Shown piece by piece: positions 1 through 8,172 of a stretch of DNA of 64,000 nucleotides. A program made the position numbers and the translations under genes. Below the pieces are notes generated by a model that was not told where the DNA came from, did no database searches, and worked only from the letters and a program-made list of their open reading frames with translations. The stretch covers positions 19,514 through 83,513 of the forward strand of contig DAIMEJ010000013.1 in the NCBI GenBank assembly GCA_036725345.1, in the 5' to 3' direction. Source of the DNA: JAPLJU01 sp036725345. GTDB taxonomy: Bacteria; Desulfobacterota; Syntrophia; Syntrophales; UBA2192. The first letter of the stretch is position 1; every line of letters starts with the position of its first letter.

Positions 1-36
1 AACAAGATCGCCCTGCGGGATCAGTACGGTAAGTGA
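1..36 (+). CDS. C-terminal end of an upstream gene (partial)
   Basis: From base 1 one frame stays open and reads NKIALRDQYGK before a TGA at 34-36. It has the same strand as the following operon, so it may be the tail of another catabolic gene. Eleven residues are too few to assign a family, and it may also be chance. Confidence 0.3.
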   Translation, partial: NKIALRDQYGK

Positions 37-250
37 ACTGGTATCACAAATCTGAGTTTTGAGTGCGGCATTAAAGTAGAAGGCTTCCGGTATCCGGTAT
101 CCGGTGCAAGATTCAGGCTGGCGGACCGAAAGACCTTAATGATTGATTAACCCATTAACTGGTAGTACAGGCCTTCGGGCCATACCCGCGCAGCGGGATA
201 AACCATCATTAAATACTGTCTGACGACTCAGACATTTAAGGAGGATGACA

Positions 251-1393
251 ATGGATTTTAATTTGACAGAAGAGATGAAGATGTTGAGGGACATGGCATA
301 CAAGTTTGCCCTGCAGGAGATTGTCCCGGTTGCCCGTGAGTGCGATCTCGAAGAAAAATATACACCGGAGATCCGCAAGAAAGCAGCGGCGAACGGTCTT
401 GTAGGCGCCTGGCTTCCGGAACAGTACGGAGGGGCCGGTGTGGGATTCTTGGGAAATGCGATCATCTCCGAGGAGCTTTCACGGGCATGCATGGGTATCG
501 GTTTGAACATCTATGCGGCATCCTTCGGCTGCGAGGCCGTATACTTTTTCGGGACGGAAGATCAGAAGAAGAAATACATACCGCCTGTATGCCGGGGAGA
601 GCAGGTGAGTGCCGGTGCTTTCACTGAGCCAAACGCGGGGACGGATGTCGCCGGTTACAAGACCAGGGCCGTCAGAGACGGAAAAGACTTCGTCATCAAC
701 GGGCAGAAGATGTTCATCACGAACGGGACTGTCTGTAACTGGATGGTGGTCCAGGCCATCACGAAGCCGGAGGAGAAGAAGCACAACAGCTTCAGCCAGA
801 TCGTCGTGCCTGCAGATGCCAAGGGCATTACCCGAAACAAAATACACGGGAAGATGGGGATTCGGGCCAGTGACACGGCTGAAATCGCGCTGGAGGACGT
901 GAGGGTCCCTCAGGAAAATCTGATTGGCAAAGACGGCAGGGGCTTCCACCAGCTCATGCACTTCTTCGATGTGACCCGCATCATGGTTGCGGGCCAGGCC
1001 TTGGGTCTATCAGTGGCCTGCCTGGAAACGGCCGTCAAGTACTCCAAGGAGAGGACGGCTTTCGGGGCGCCCCTTGCGAGCTACCAGATGACCATGTCAA
1101 AGTTCACCGAGATGGCGATCCGCATCGAGGCCCTGAGGGGGCTCATCTACAAGTCCGCCTGGCTGGTGGACGTGGGAAAACCGGACTACACGCTTGCTGC
1201 CATGGCGAAATTCTACGGCGGGCAGACAGCCGTCTTCTGCGCCAACGCGGCGGTGGAGATCCACGGCGGCTACGGTTACATCGAGGAGTACGACGTCCAG
1301 AAATGGTATCGCGACGCCAAGATCCTCGAACTTTACGAGGGCACGAAGGAAGCCGAAATCATGACCATCGGCCGCTACCTGGCATCGAAGTAA
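251..1393 (+). CDS. Acyl-CoA dehydrogenase with canonical YEGT active site
   Basis: FAD-dependent alpha,beta-dehydrogenase of an acyl-CoA that passes electrons to ETF; 380 aa, the usual family length, cytoplasmic. The N-terminal helical domain, the middle beta domain (AFTEPNAGTD near residue 125) and the C-terminal helical domain are present. The catalytic-base motif YEGT lies at 362-365, with Glu363 as the predicted base. I chose ATG 251 over the in-frame ATG 245 because AAGGAGG at 238-244 ends six bases before it, while ATG 245 abuts the ribosome site. The substrate is not evident. The next genes are two crotonase-fold proteins and EtfBA, so it belongs to a beta-oxidation-like operon and could feed the EtfBA at 3543-5373. 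Confidence 0.93.
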   Translation: MDFNLTEEMKMLRDMAYKFALQEIVPVARECDLEEKYTPEIRKKAAANGLVGAWLPEQYGGAGVGFLGNAIISEELSRACMGIGLNIYAASFGCEAVYFFGTEDQKKKYIPPVCRGEQVSAGAFTEPNAGTDVAGYKTRAVRDGKDFVINGQKMFITNGTVCNWMVVQAITKPEEKKHNSFSQIVVPADAKGITRNKIHGKMGIRASDTAEIALEDVRVPQENLIGKDGRGFHQLMHFFDVTRIMVAGQALGLSVACLETAVKYSKERTAFGAPLASYQMTMSKFTEMAIRIEALRGLIYKSAWLVDVGKPDYTLAAMAKFYGGQTAVFCANAAVEIHGGYGYIEEYDVQKWYRDAKILELYEGTKEAEIMTIGRYLASK

Positions 1394-1513
1394 CCTTGCG
1401 GAGAGGTTGCAGGCAATCACTGTGAATAGTGAGGTGCGGGCCTCCGGCACGCGGTGGCTGGAGGCCCAATCACTTCAGCGGCGATAACTCACAACTGAGA
1501 CAGGAGCGTGCCG

Positions 1514-2305
1514 ATGGCTTTGGAAAATGTCATTTACGAGAAAAAGGGTGCCGTGGCGTACGTCCGATTGAACCGGCCAAAGAGCTTCAACGCGATTGAC
1601 GCCGGCTTCGTGAGAGATTTCACCAGGGCGATGGAGGTGTGTTCCGATGATGACAGTGTCAGGGCTGTAGTCATTACCGGCGAGGGCAAAGCGTTTTGCG
1701 GAGGCGGTGACATCGCCGTTTTCAAAAGCTACTTCGATAAAGACAGGGCGGAGCCCTTCCGGGAGATCCTCAAGGGTCTGAACCCGGGCATCCTTGCGCT
1801 CCGGAGGATGGGGAAACCGGTCATCGCGGCGGTCAATGGGGCCGCCGGAGGCGCGGGCATGAGCATTGTCGCGGCCTGTGATTTCAGAATATGCGCGGCT
1901 TCGGTGCGTTTCCGCACGGGTTACCCGCAGATCGGCATGGTCGGCGACGCAGGGTGGACCCTGTTTGTCCCGCTTCTCGTTGGTTTCGGAAAGGCCATGG
2001 AACTCATGCTCCTCGATCCGGTGTTCGACGCGAAGCAGGCTTATGAAATGGGTTTGGTCAATATGGTTGTGGAGGACGACAAATTCGTGGCCACTGTTTC
2101 CGAGATGGCGGAAAAGTTCGCCGGTGGTCCAACAAAATCCTATGCGATCATCAAGGCAAACCTGAACGCCGCAATGGAGGGACTTCTTGAGCAACAACTC
2201 GAGCTCGAGCGCATGGGCATGTTCAACGCCGCGAAAACCGAGGACTACGTCGAAGGCGTCAACGCCTTCCTCGAAAAACGCAAAGCGAAATTCGCCGGCA
2301 AATGA
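1514..2305 (+). CDS. Crotonase-fold protein (enoyl-CoA hydratase/isomerase family), isomerase-like
   Basis: Crotonase superfamily, 263 aa. The N-terminal strand with LNRPKSFNAID and the CoA-binding oxyanion loop (KAFCGGGDI) are clear. Classical hydratases carry two catalytic glutamates, in GGGCELA and QPE. Here those positions read GAGMSIV and YPQ, so both are missing, while an Asp appears in MVGDAGWT, as in PaaG-type isomerases. An isomerase or other CoA-ester reaction is therefore more likely than simple hydration. ATG 1514 is preferred to GTG 1508 because AGGAG at 1502-1506 is correctly spaced. It follows the acyl-CoA dehydrogenase by 120 bp on the same strand. Confidence 0.88.
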   Translation: MALENVIYEKKGAVAYVRLNRPKSFNAIDAGFVRDFTRAMEVCSDDDSVRAVVITGEGKAFCGGGDIAVFKSYFDKDRAEPFREILKGLNPGILALRRMGKPVIAAVNGAAGGAGMSIVAACDFRICAASVRFRTGYPQIGMVGDAGWTLFVPLLVGFGKAMELMLLDPVFDAKQAYEMGLVNMVVEDDKFVATVSEMAEKFAGGPTKSYAIIKANLNAAMEGLLEQQLELERMGMFNAAKTEDYVEGVNAFLEKRKAKFAGK

Positions 2306-2385
2306 GTGCTACTCATTTGCCCACTAGAAGTTTTGAGTATGAAGTTTTGAGTTTGACAAAATACTTAAACTCAAAATTCAAAATT

Positions 2386-2497
2386 GAAGCAACTAAAGTT
2401 GCTTCCCGGTGAGGAATAGGTTATTTGCAGCTCGCCCCACTCGCGTGTTGGGCACCCCGGTCATAATTCATAATTGGAGCAGGCTTAAGCCTGCTCC
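2386..2497. repeat. Pair of similar palindromic elements between two crotonase genes
   Basis: Two dyads of the same design lie in the 204-bp gap. One at 2386-2405 has 9-bp arms (GAAGCAACT / AGTTGCTTC). One at 2476-2497 is a perfect 22-bp palindrome built on GGAGCAGGCTT / AAGCCTGCTCC. Each is preceded by a similar AT-rich box (ATTCAAAATTG, ATTCATAATTG). They look like dispersed palindromic repeats or RNA hairpins. Neither has a following T-run, so a simple terminator is not supported. Confidence 0.6.
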
Positions 2498-2509
2498 CTT
2501 GAGGTAAGA

Positions 2510-3244
2510 ATGCCTTACAGAACAATTACCGCGGAAGTGAAAGAGGGGCGGATCGGTTTTGTGACTCTGAACCGCCCCGACAGAAAGAACGCCATTTCCA
2601 TCGAGATGCGAAAGGCCCTTTCCGACCTTCTGAGGGGCTGGAGGGAAGACCCGGGTATCGGTGTGGTGATCTTTACCGGCGCCGGCGATACCTTCAGCGC
2701 GGGATTCGATCTCGGTGAGTTTAAAAACCCCGCGCTTCTCGCCGAGATTTTCGAGACCTCGGCGCGCTATCACAGGGACCTGTGGTATTTCCCCAAGCCC
2801 ACCATTGCCGCCGTGAACGGGCCGGCACTGGCTGGAGGGTTCGATTTCGTGAAGCTCTGCGATCTACGGATCTGCTCCCCTGGGGCCCTATTTGGTCACC
2901 CGGAGGTCAAGTTCGGCATCCCGCCCCTGTGGACGCCGCTCCGGTGGATTGTGGGGGAGGGAATGGCAAGGGATCTCTGCTTCACTGGCAGGCGCATCAA
3001 CGGCGCGGAAGCCCACCGCATCGGTCTCGTGAGCGAGGTGGTTGCTGCGGAACGTCTGGTGGAAAGGGCCATGGAGATTGCGGGGCTCATGCTCGAGGCC
3101 CCCGTGGCGGCACTCAGGCAGGGCAAAGAATTCATGCTGAACTGCCAGAGCCGAGATTTCGAGTCATCCTTCAGCGTGGAGCACGATGTCGTCTTCCAGG
3201 AGTTCCTTTTGAAAAAAGCCGCCGAAGCCCTTGGGAAGAAATAA
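2510..3244 (+). CDS. Enoyl-CoA hydratase/isomerase family protein
   Basis: Crotonase fold, 244 aa, slightly short for the family. Visible motifs are LNRPDRKNAIS, the oxyanion-hole loop DTFSAGFDLGEF, and GPALAGGFDFVKLCD followed by FGHPEVKFGIPPLWTP. The glutamate of HPE (second catalytic Glu of hydratases) is kept, whereas the first is replaced by Asp in GGFDF. Activity as hydratase, isomerase or ring-hydrolase (BadI-type) cannot be separated by eye. It starts 13 bp after a perfect palindrome (2476-2497). It sits between a crotonase paralogue and EtfBA on the same strand. Confidence 0.85.
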   Translation: MPYRTITAEVKEGRIGFVTLNRPDRKNAISIEMRKALSDLLRGWREDPGIGVVIFTGAGDTFSAGFDLGEFKNPALLAEIFETSARYHRDLWYFPKPTIAAVNGPALAGGFDFVKLCDLRICSPGALFGHPEVKFGIPPLWTPLRWIVGEGMARDLCFTGRRINGAEAHRIGLVSEVVAAERLVERAMEIAGLMLEAPVAALRQGKEFMLNCQSRDFESSFSVEHDVVFQEFLLKKAAEALGKK

Positions 3245-3477
3245 TGACAAGTGGCTGGTGGGCTTGCCGTTATCATTGTGACAGGAACGTCAGCGATACG
3301 CCCGTGCTGCCTTTACCCTTCGCTTTTTTCCCAACCCATCATTTGAAGCTCTTCAAATTTCATGCTCCTCCCCGGTCATAAGACAATCTGTTATTCTATT
3401 TAGTATACGCCCGGAACTGCGATTGTTGTTTTGCACCGGGTTGGCGATAACTCTGTAGCGAGACTGTGAATTTGATA

Positions 3478-3493
3478 TTGGCACGAATGCTGT
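3478..3493 (+). promoter_or_regulatory. Possible sigma-54 (-24/-12) promoter before etfBA
   Basis: TTGGCACG at 3478-3485 matches the -24 consensus exactly. Ten bases after the GG the -12 dinucleotide is GT instead of GC (CTGTTT). A start about 12 bp downstream would fall near 3504, after the alternative ATG at 3501, which agrees with translation from 3543. The imperfect -12 box makes this tentative. Confidence 0.4.
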
Positions 3494-3542
3494 TTGACAA
3501 TTGGAGGATAATTTTGTATTCCGGCAACGGAGGTTTCGAGGG

Positions 3543-4352
3543 ATGCCGCTGAATATAGCCGTCTGTATAAAACAAGTTCCTGACCCCGAGCAGTTCGACC
3601 GCATCACCATGGATCCTGGCACGGGCTCGATCATTCGTTCCGGTATTGCGGCCGTCACGAATCTGCTTGACCGGCATGCCCTGGAAGAAGCTCTGCGCAT
3701 CAGGGAAAAGTACGGCGGGAGTGTAACCATTCTGACCATGGGGCCGCCACAGGCCAGAAAATGCCTCGAGGAGGCCCTGGCGACAGGTGCGGACAGAGGC
3801 GTGCTTCTCTGCGACCCGTCATTTGCAGGAGCGGACACGCTGGCGACGGCCCGCGTCCTCGCAGCCGGGATTCGAACCCTGGACGGCTGTGATCTCGTTC
3901 TCTGCGGTAATGAATCCGTAGACGGTTCAACGGGGCAACTGCCCGCGCAGCTGGCTTATTTTCTTGGCCTGCCCCATGTGAACTATGTGCGGAAAATTCA
4001 CTGGATGGACGAACGGAGGGTTGTGATCGAGCGAAGCACGGAGGGGGGCTATCTCAAGGTGGATCTCCGCCTGCCGGCGGTGATGGCCGTTCTGAGGAGG
4101 ATCAACAACTACCGGCTTCCGACCGTCATGGGTATCATGGATGCGGCCGGCAAACCGATTGTGGAGCACGGTTGCGCGGTCTGCGAGGGGGCGGGCCTTT
4201 CCTGGGAGGAAATCGGAGGAAAAGGCTCTCCGACAAAGGTGGCGGGGGTCTTCGAGCCGGCGAACAGAAGAAACGTTCAGATGATTGAGGGGGAGCCGCA
4301 GGAGATCGCGAAAAAGTTGGTTCGAAAGCTCCACGAGCTTGATGCGATCTAG
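3543..4352 (+). CDS. etfB: Electron transfer flavoprotein beta subunit
   Basis: Small ETF subunit, 269 aa. It binds AMP or, in bifurcating types, a second FAD, and docks with acyl-CoA dehydrogenases. It opens with the family pattern IAVCIKQVPDPEQF. ETF-beta landmarks follow: TMGPPQARKCLEEALATGAD, DLVLCGNESVDGSTGQLPAQ and a signature-like RSTEGGYLKVDLRLPAVM. ATG 3543 is chosen over ATG 3501 because GGAGG at 3529-3533 sits nine bases before it and the family normally begins at this point. etfA follows after 22 bp. Whether this pair bifurcates cannot be decided from sequence alone. Confidence 0.92.
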   Translation: MPLNIAVCIKQVPDPEQFDRITMDPGTGSIIRSGIAAVTNLLDRHALEEALRIREKYGGSVTILTMGPPQARKCLEEALATGADRGVLLCDPSFAGADTLATARVLAAGIRTLDGCDLVLCGNESVDGSTGQLPAQLAYFLGLPHVNYVRKIHWMDERRVVIERSTEGGYLKVDLRLPAVMAVLRRINNYRLPTVMGIMDAAGKPIVEHGCAVCEGAGLSWEEIGGKGSPTKVAGVFEPANRRNVQMIEGEPQEIAKKLVRKLHELDAI

Positions 4353-4374
4353 TGCTTGAGGAGGAGTGCAGTCC

Positions 4375-5373
4375 TTGACGGATATAACGATCTGGGCGGA
4401 AAAGGGAGATGATGGACTGCGGGATGTATCCCTCGAGGTCCTGCAGAAAGCCCTGGACCTGTCGCCGCTTTATGAGGGCAGGGTCTCGGCCGTTTTGATC
4501 GGTGAAAATTGCGGTGCCCTTGCCGAGGAGCTGGTGGAATACGGTGCATCCAGGGTCTTTGCCGTGGAAGATTCCCGGCTTCGTCTTTATCAGAGCGAAG
4601 CCTACGCGAAAGTCCTGACCGGCGTCCTCGAGGAAATCAAGCCGGAAATTGTCCTCATCGGCGGCACAACCATCGGAATGGATCTGGCCCCCGCGGTTGC
4701 GGCACGACTCCGTACGGGACTGACAGCGCACTGCGTCGATCTCCACGTTGAAAAGATCGACGGCCGGGATCAGCTGGTTCAGATTGTTCCCGGTTGGGGG
4801 GGGAACATGATGATCCGCATCATCTGCCCGGAGCATCGGCCCCAGATGGTGACGGTCCGACCGGGGGTCATGGAAAAGGGAAAACGGGATCCCCGAAAAA
4901 AGGGGGAGATCTTTTTTGTCAAGCCCGAGCTCAGCGAAGATGATTTTCGGGCCCGGTCGATGGAGTATGTTCGGGAGCAACAGGGGGAAGGCTCGCTGGA
5001 GGATGCGGACATCATCGTCTCCGGCGGTTTCGGTCTTTACTCCGCGGGGGGATTTGGGCTTGTCAGGGAGCTCGCCGAAGCCGTCGGAGGTGAAGTGGCC
5101 GGAACGCGACCGGCCTTCGACGAAGGGTGGATCCCCGAAATCGCGATGATCGGACAGAGCGGGAAGACGGTCAGGCCGAAACTCTTTATCAGCCTGGGTG
5201 CCTCAGGGGCTGTGCATTATACGACAGGATTTCAGAAATCACGTGTCATTGTGGCGGTCGATAAAAATCCAAAAGCACCCATTTTTAGTGTTGCGGACCT
5301 GGGTGTTGTGGGGGATCTGAAAAGGATCGTCCCCGCCCTCATTGAAGCACTGCAAAAGGGCAGGTCGTCGTAA
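4375..5373 (+). CDS. etfA: Electron transfer flavoprotein alpha subunit, atypical FAD loop
   Basis: Large ETF subunit, 332 aa, carrying the electron-shuttling FAD in its C-terminal domain. That domain is visible from DADIIVSGG through GQSGKTVRPKLFISLGASGAVHYTTG to NPKAPIFSVADLGVVGD. The loop usually read as SGGRG in this family is SGGFG here, so the arginine near the FAD isoalloxazine is replaced by Phe. TTG 4375 is the likely start: AGGAGG at 4359-4364 is ten bases upstream, while GTG 4366 would touch the ribosome site. It is co-transcribed with etfB. Confidence 0.92.
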   Translation: MTDITIWAEKGDDGLRDVSLEVLQKALDLSPLYEGRVSAVLIGENCGALAEELVEYGASRVFAVEDSRLRLYQSEAYAKVLTGVLEEIKPEIVLIGGTTIGMDLAPAVAARLRTGLTAHCVDLHVEKIDGRDQLVQIVPGWGGNMMIRIICPEHRPQMVTVRPGVMEKGKRDPRKKGEIFFVKPELSEDDFRARSMEYVREQQGEGSLEDADIIVSGGFGLYSAGGFGLVRELAEAVGGEVAGTRPAFDEGWIPEIAMIGQSGKTVRPKLFISLGASGAVHYTTGFQKSRVIVAVDKNPKAPIFSVADLGVVGDLKRIVPALIEALQKGRSS

Positions 5374-5813
5374 ATTCCCATTAAACACGTCTATGAATCC
5401 CTGATTTTCTATTGACTTCAGGATTAAGGCAGCCTGAATCGCATTAAAGGGAGATATTGCTGGCCGTGGTGATGTGACTGACAATACGGACGGCGAGTTC
5501 AATTTTCTCGATCCGGTTTTTTTATTCTCAGCAGGACGGCGAGCATTACGCCGAGGGAAGGCCATGGGAGGTATTGCCGTGACGGACGTGGCGCCTGTCA
5601 CAGGGGAGCTTCTCCCCCCGTAGGGTACAGCCCTGGATATAGGAAGGACATTTTTTACGAAGAATCAAGATGTTTTGATTTTACAAAGATGGCCTGGATG
5701 GATGCACGTCAGGGCGGTCCTCGCAATCGGTTCTCTGCAGGAGTAAAAATGGACCCATAAAGGGTTAGAGATTTTAAAAATATAAAAAACGGGATGCAAG
5801 GAGGTTTGTAAAG
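5374..5813. other. 440-bp intergenic region without a recognisable gene
   Basis: Both strands were read. No coding frame here resembles a known family. The only clear signal is AAGGAGG at 5798-5804, the ribosome site for the gene starting at 5814. No convincing -35/-10 pair or GG-N10-GC element was found. Confidence 0.5.
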
Positions 5814-7904
5814 ATGCGAGGCTTTTTTGATCCGGAATCCGTTGCGATGATAGGGGCACCCAGAAACACGGGCCCGGGTACCTACAATGGTATCGAAATG
5901 ATCCTCCGGTACGGCTACAAGGGACGCCTTTATCCGGTAAACCCGAAGGCTGATCAAATCTGCGGCCTCAAGGCCTACCCCTCCATCACCGAGGTACCGG
6001 AAGCAGTCGAGCTTGCGATCATTTCGGTAGGGAGGGATCGTGTCATCGAGGAATTGAAAGGGTGCATTAAGTCCGGAATCCGCCGTGTGATCATCGTCAG
6101 CCAGGGTTTTTCCGACGCGGATGAGCATGGTCGTGTACTGCAGGGGGAGATTTCAAAACTCGCCCGTGAAAACGGCGTCAGGGTGACAGGGCCAAATACC
6201 CTGGGTGTTGTCAACAACTACCGTAATTTCGCAACCTCCTTCGTCGATCTGGCCAAGTCGGATAAGGTGCCCCCCGTGTCGCTCGTGGCCCAGACGGGCG
6301 TTCTGCAGGTGGCAACGGAGGTCTTTTCCTACCAGACCTGGGGAAAGGCCCTTGACATCGGCAATGCCTGCGATGTGGATTTTGTCGATGCCCTGGAGTA
6401 TTTCGGTGACGATCCCGAGACCCGGGTGATCGTGCTTCATATGGAGGGGGTCCTACGGGGCCGGGATTTTTTGGAAAAGGCTTCACAGGTCACTTTGAAG
6501 AAACCGGTCATCGTGTATAAAACCGGAAGAAGCAAAGCCGGGGCCATGGCGGCCATGTCGCACACGGGTTCCCTGGTGGGCGAAGACGAGATCAACGATG
6601 CGGCCTTCAGCCGCGCAGGCATTATTCGTGTGAAAAACGCTTCCGACCTGAGAGACGCTATTCATGCCCTGGTGCGGTTGGATGACATGGTGGGACCCCG
6701 GCTGGGGGTGCTGACGCCCACGGGGGCGGGCGGCATCATGGCCACGGATGCTTCTGAGGATTTCGGCCTGACCATCACGGAACCGCCGGAAGGTCTTGCG
6801 GACAAGCTGAAGAAGGGGCTTCCGGACTGGATACAGATCGGAAACCCCCTTGACATATGGCCCATAGGCATGATCGGGGCCGGCATCGCTCCGACTTACA
6901 AAATCGCCCTCGGGGAACTGCTGAAATCTCCCAAGATCGACGGTATTCTCGCAATGGCCTTCAACCCGGACTCTCCCCTCCACAGGGATATCGACATCGT
7001 CGACGCGGTCAGGACTGTCCTGCGGGAAACAGGGATCCGCAAACCCATATCCATGTGGATCTACGGAATGGGCGTGTCAAAGAATGCAGAACGATTGGAA
7101 GCGATCGATTCCGTTGCCTGTTTTCCAACCGTCGAGCAGGCCGTGCAGGCGTTGTCCTTCTGTTACCGCTATCATCAGATCCGGCAGAGGGAAATTCCGT
7201 CTCAGCGTGCTTTTCCCTGCGATCGTGACAGGGTCGCCCGGCTGCTGAGCAAGGGAAGGGAGCGCAAGGTCCTGCTGGGGGAGGACGCCCTTGCCCTTCT
7301 CGACGCTTTTAACATCCCCGTGGTCCGGGGGGGGATCGCCCGGTCATGGAAGGACATTGAAGAAGCGGCCGGGACGCTTGCCTATCCCCTGGTCCTGAAA
7401 CTCTCCGGTGAGGCATTTCTGCACAAGAGCGAATGGGGCGGTGTGGTGACGGGCCTTCGCAACAAAAAGGAACTCCGGGACGCCTATCAAAAAATGAAGG
7501 ATAACGTTTCCCGGCGGGATCCGAAGGTGAAGATCGGCTTCCAGTTACAGGAGCAGGCGTCGGGGAAAGAACTCCTCATGGGATTGAAACGTGATCCTCA
7601 ATTCGGCCACATTATTGCCTGCGGCCTTGGAGGCATTTACACAGAGGTCTTCAAAGACGTCAGCCGCGAGCTGGTGCCCGTCAGCAGGAAGGTGGCTGAA
7701 AAGATGCTCTCCTCGCTGAAGATTTACCCGCTTCTGAAGGGCGTCCGCGGAGAGGCCGGTGTGGACCTGGAGGGGCTTTTGGATAATCTGGAAAGACTCT
7801 CCTTCCTTGCCGCGGAAGTTCCGGATATCACGGAACTGGACATCAACCCTTTGATGGCGGATGTGACCGGCTGTAAAGCCGTGGATGCACGCATCCTCTG
7901 GTAA
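5814..7904 (+). CDS. Fused ADP-forming acyl-CoA synthetase (alpha-beta)
   Basis: NDP-forming acetyl/acyl-CoA synthetase, 696 aa, with both subunits in one chain. Known family reaction: acyl-CoA + ADP + Pi gives acid + CoA + ATP through a phosphohistidine. The order seen is an N-terminal CoA-binding Rossmann domain (FFDPESVAMIGAPRN), a succinyl-CoA-synthetase-like region with the phosphorylated-His motif MSHTGSLVG (His250), and from about residue 470 an ATP-grasp domain (AYPLVLKLSGEAFLHKSEWG, ending ELDINPLM). AAGGAGG at 5798-5804 supports ATG 5814. In a fermenting anaerobe it would conserve energy from acyl-CoA. A paralogue follows at 8173. Confidence 0.93.
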   Translation: MRGFFDPESVAMIGAPRNTGPGTYNGIEMILRYGYKGRLYPVNPKADQICGLKAYPSITEVPEAVELAIISVGRDRVIEELKGCIKSGIRRVIIVSQGFSDADEHGRVLQGEISKLARENGVRVTGPNTLGVVNNYRNFATSFVDLAKSDKVPPVSLVAQTGVLQVATEVFSYQTWGKALDIGNACDVDFVDALEYFGDDPETRVIVLHMEGVLRGRDFLEKASQVTLKKPVIVYKTGRSKAGAMAAMSHTGSLVGEDEINDAAFSRAGIIRVKNASDLRDAIHALVRLDDMVGPRLGVLTPTGAGGIMATDASEDFGLTITEPPEGLADKLKKGLPDWIQIGNPLDIWPIGMIGAGIAPTYKIALGELLKSPKIDGILAMAFNPDSPLHRDIDIVDAVRTVLRETGIRKPISMWIYGMGVSKNAERLEAIDSVACFPTVEQAVQALSFCYRYHQIRQREIPSQRAFPCDRDRVARLLSKGRERKVLLGEDALALLDAFNIPVVRGGIARSWKDIEEAAGTLAYPLVLKLSGEAFLHKSEWGGVVTGLRNKKELRDAYQKMKDNVSRRDPKVKIGFQLQEQASGKELLMGLKRDPQFGHIIACGLGGIYTEVFKDVSRELVPVSRKVAEKMLSSLKIYPLLKGVRGEAGVDLEGLLDNLERLSFLAAEVPDITELDINPLMADVTGCKAVDARILW

Positions 7905-8172
7905 GGGGCGGGGGTTCTATGGATCAATGAAAGGTGAGGCTGCTGCGCGTTGAAAAAAAGCGGCCTGCACCAGGACCGACTCCCCCCTTATTGAAAGACT
8001 GCCAAGTGAAAAGTCGCACTGACTTTTGCTCAGACACGAACAACCCAGGGTCGTGAGCCGAAGGCGGCTTTGTGTGCCCGTGATATTTCAGGTCTCATGA
8101 CGAGTTTGCGGGGCGCAGCGTAAATATTCGTATTGGTCGTTCTTTAAAAAAAGCGGGGTATCGGACTCAGAG

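Noticed and set aside
88..107. CCGGTAT direct repeats near the left edge
   Set aside because: Only two to three very short units with no associated structure; most likely a small slippage.
5374..5813. Hidden gene or RNA in the gap after etfA
   Set aside because: No frame with family resemblance, no riboswitch core and no convincing promoter found.
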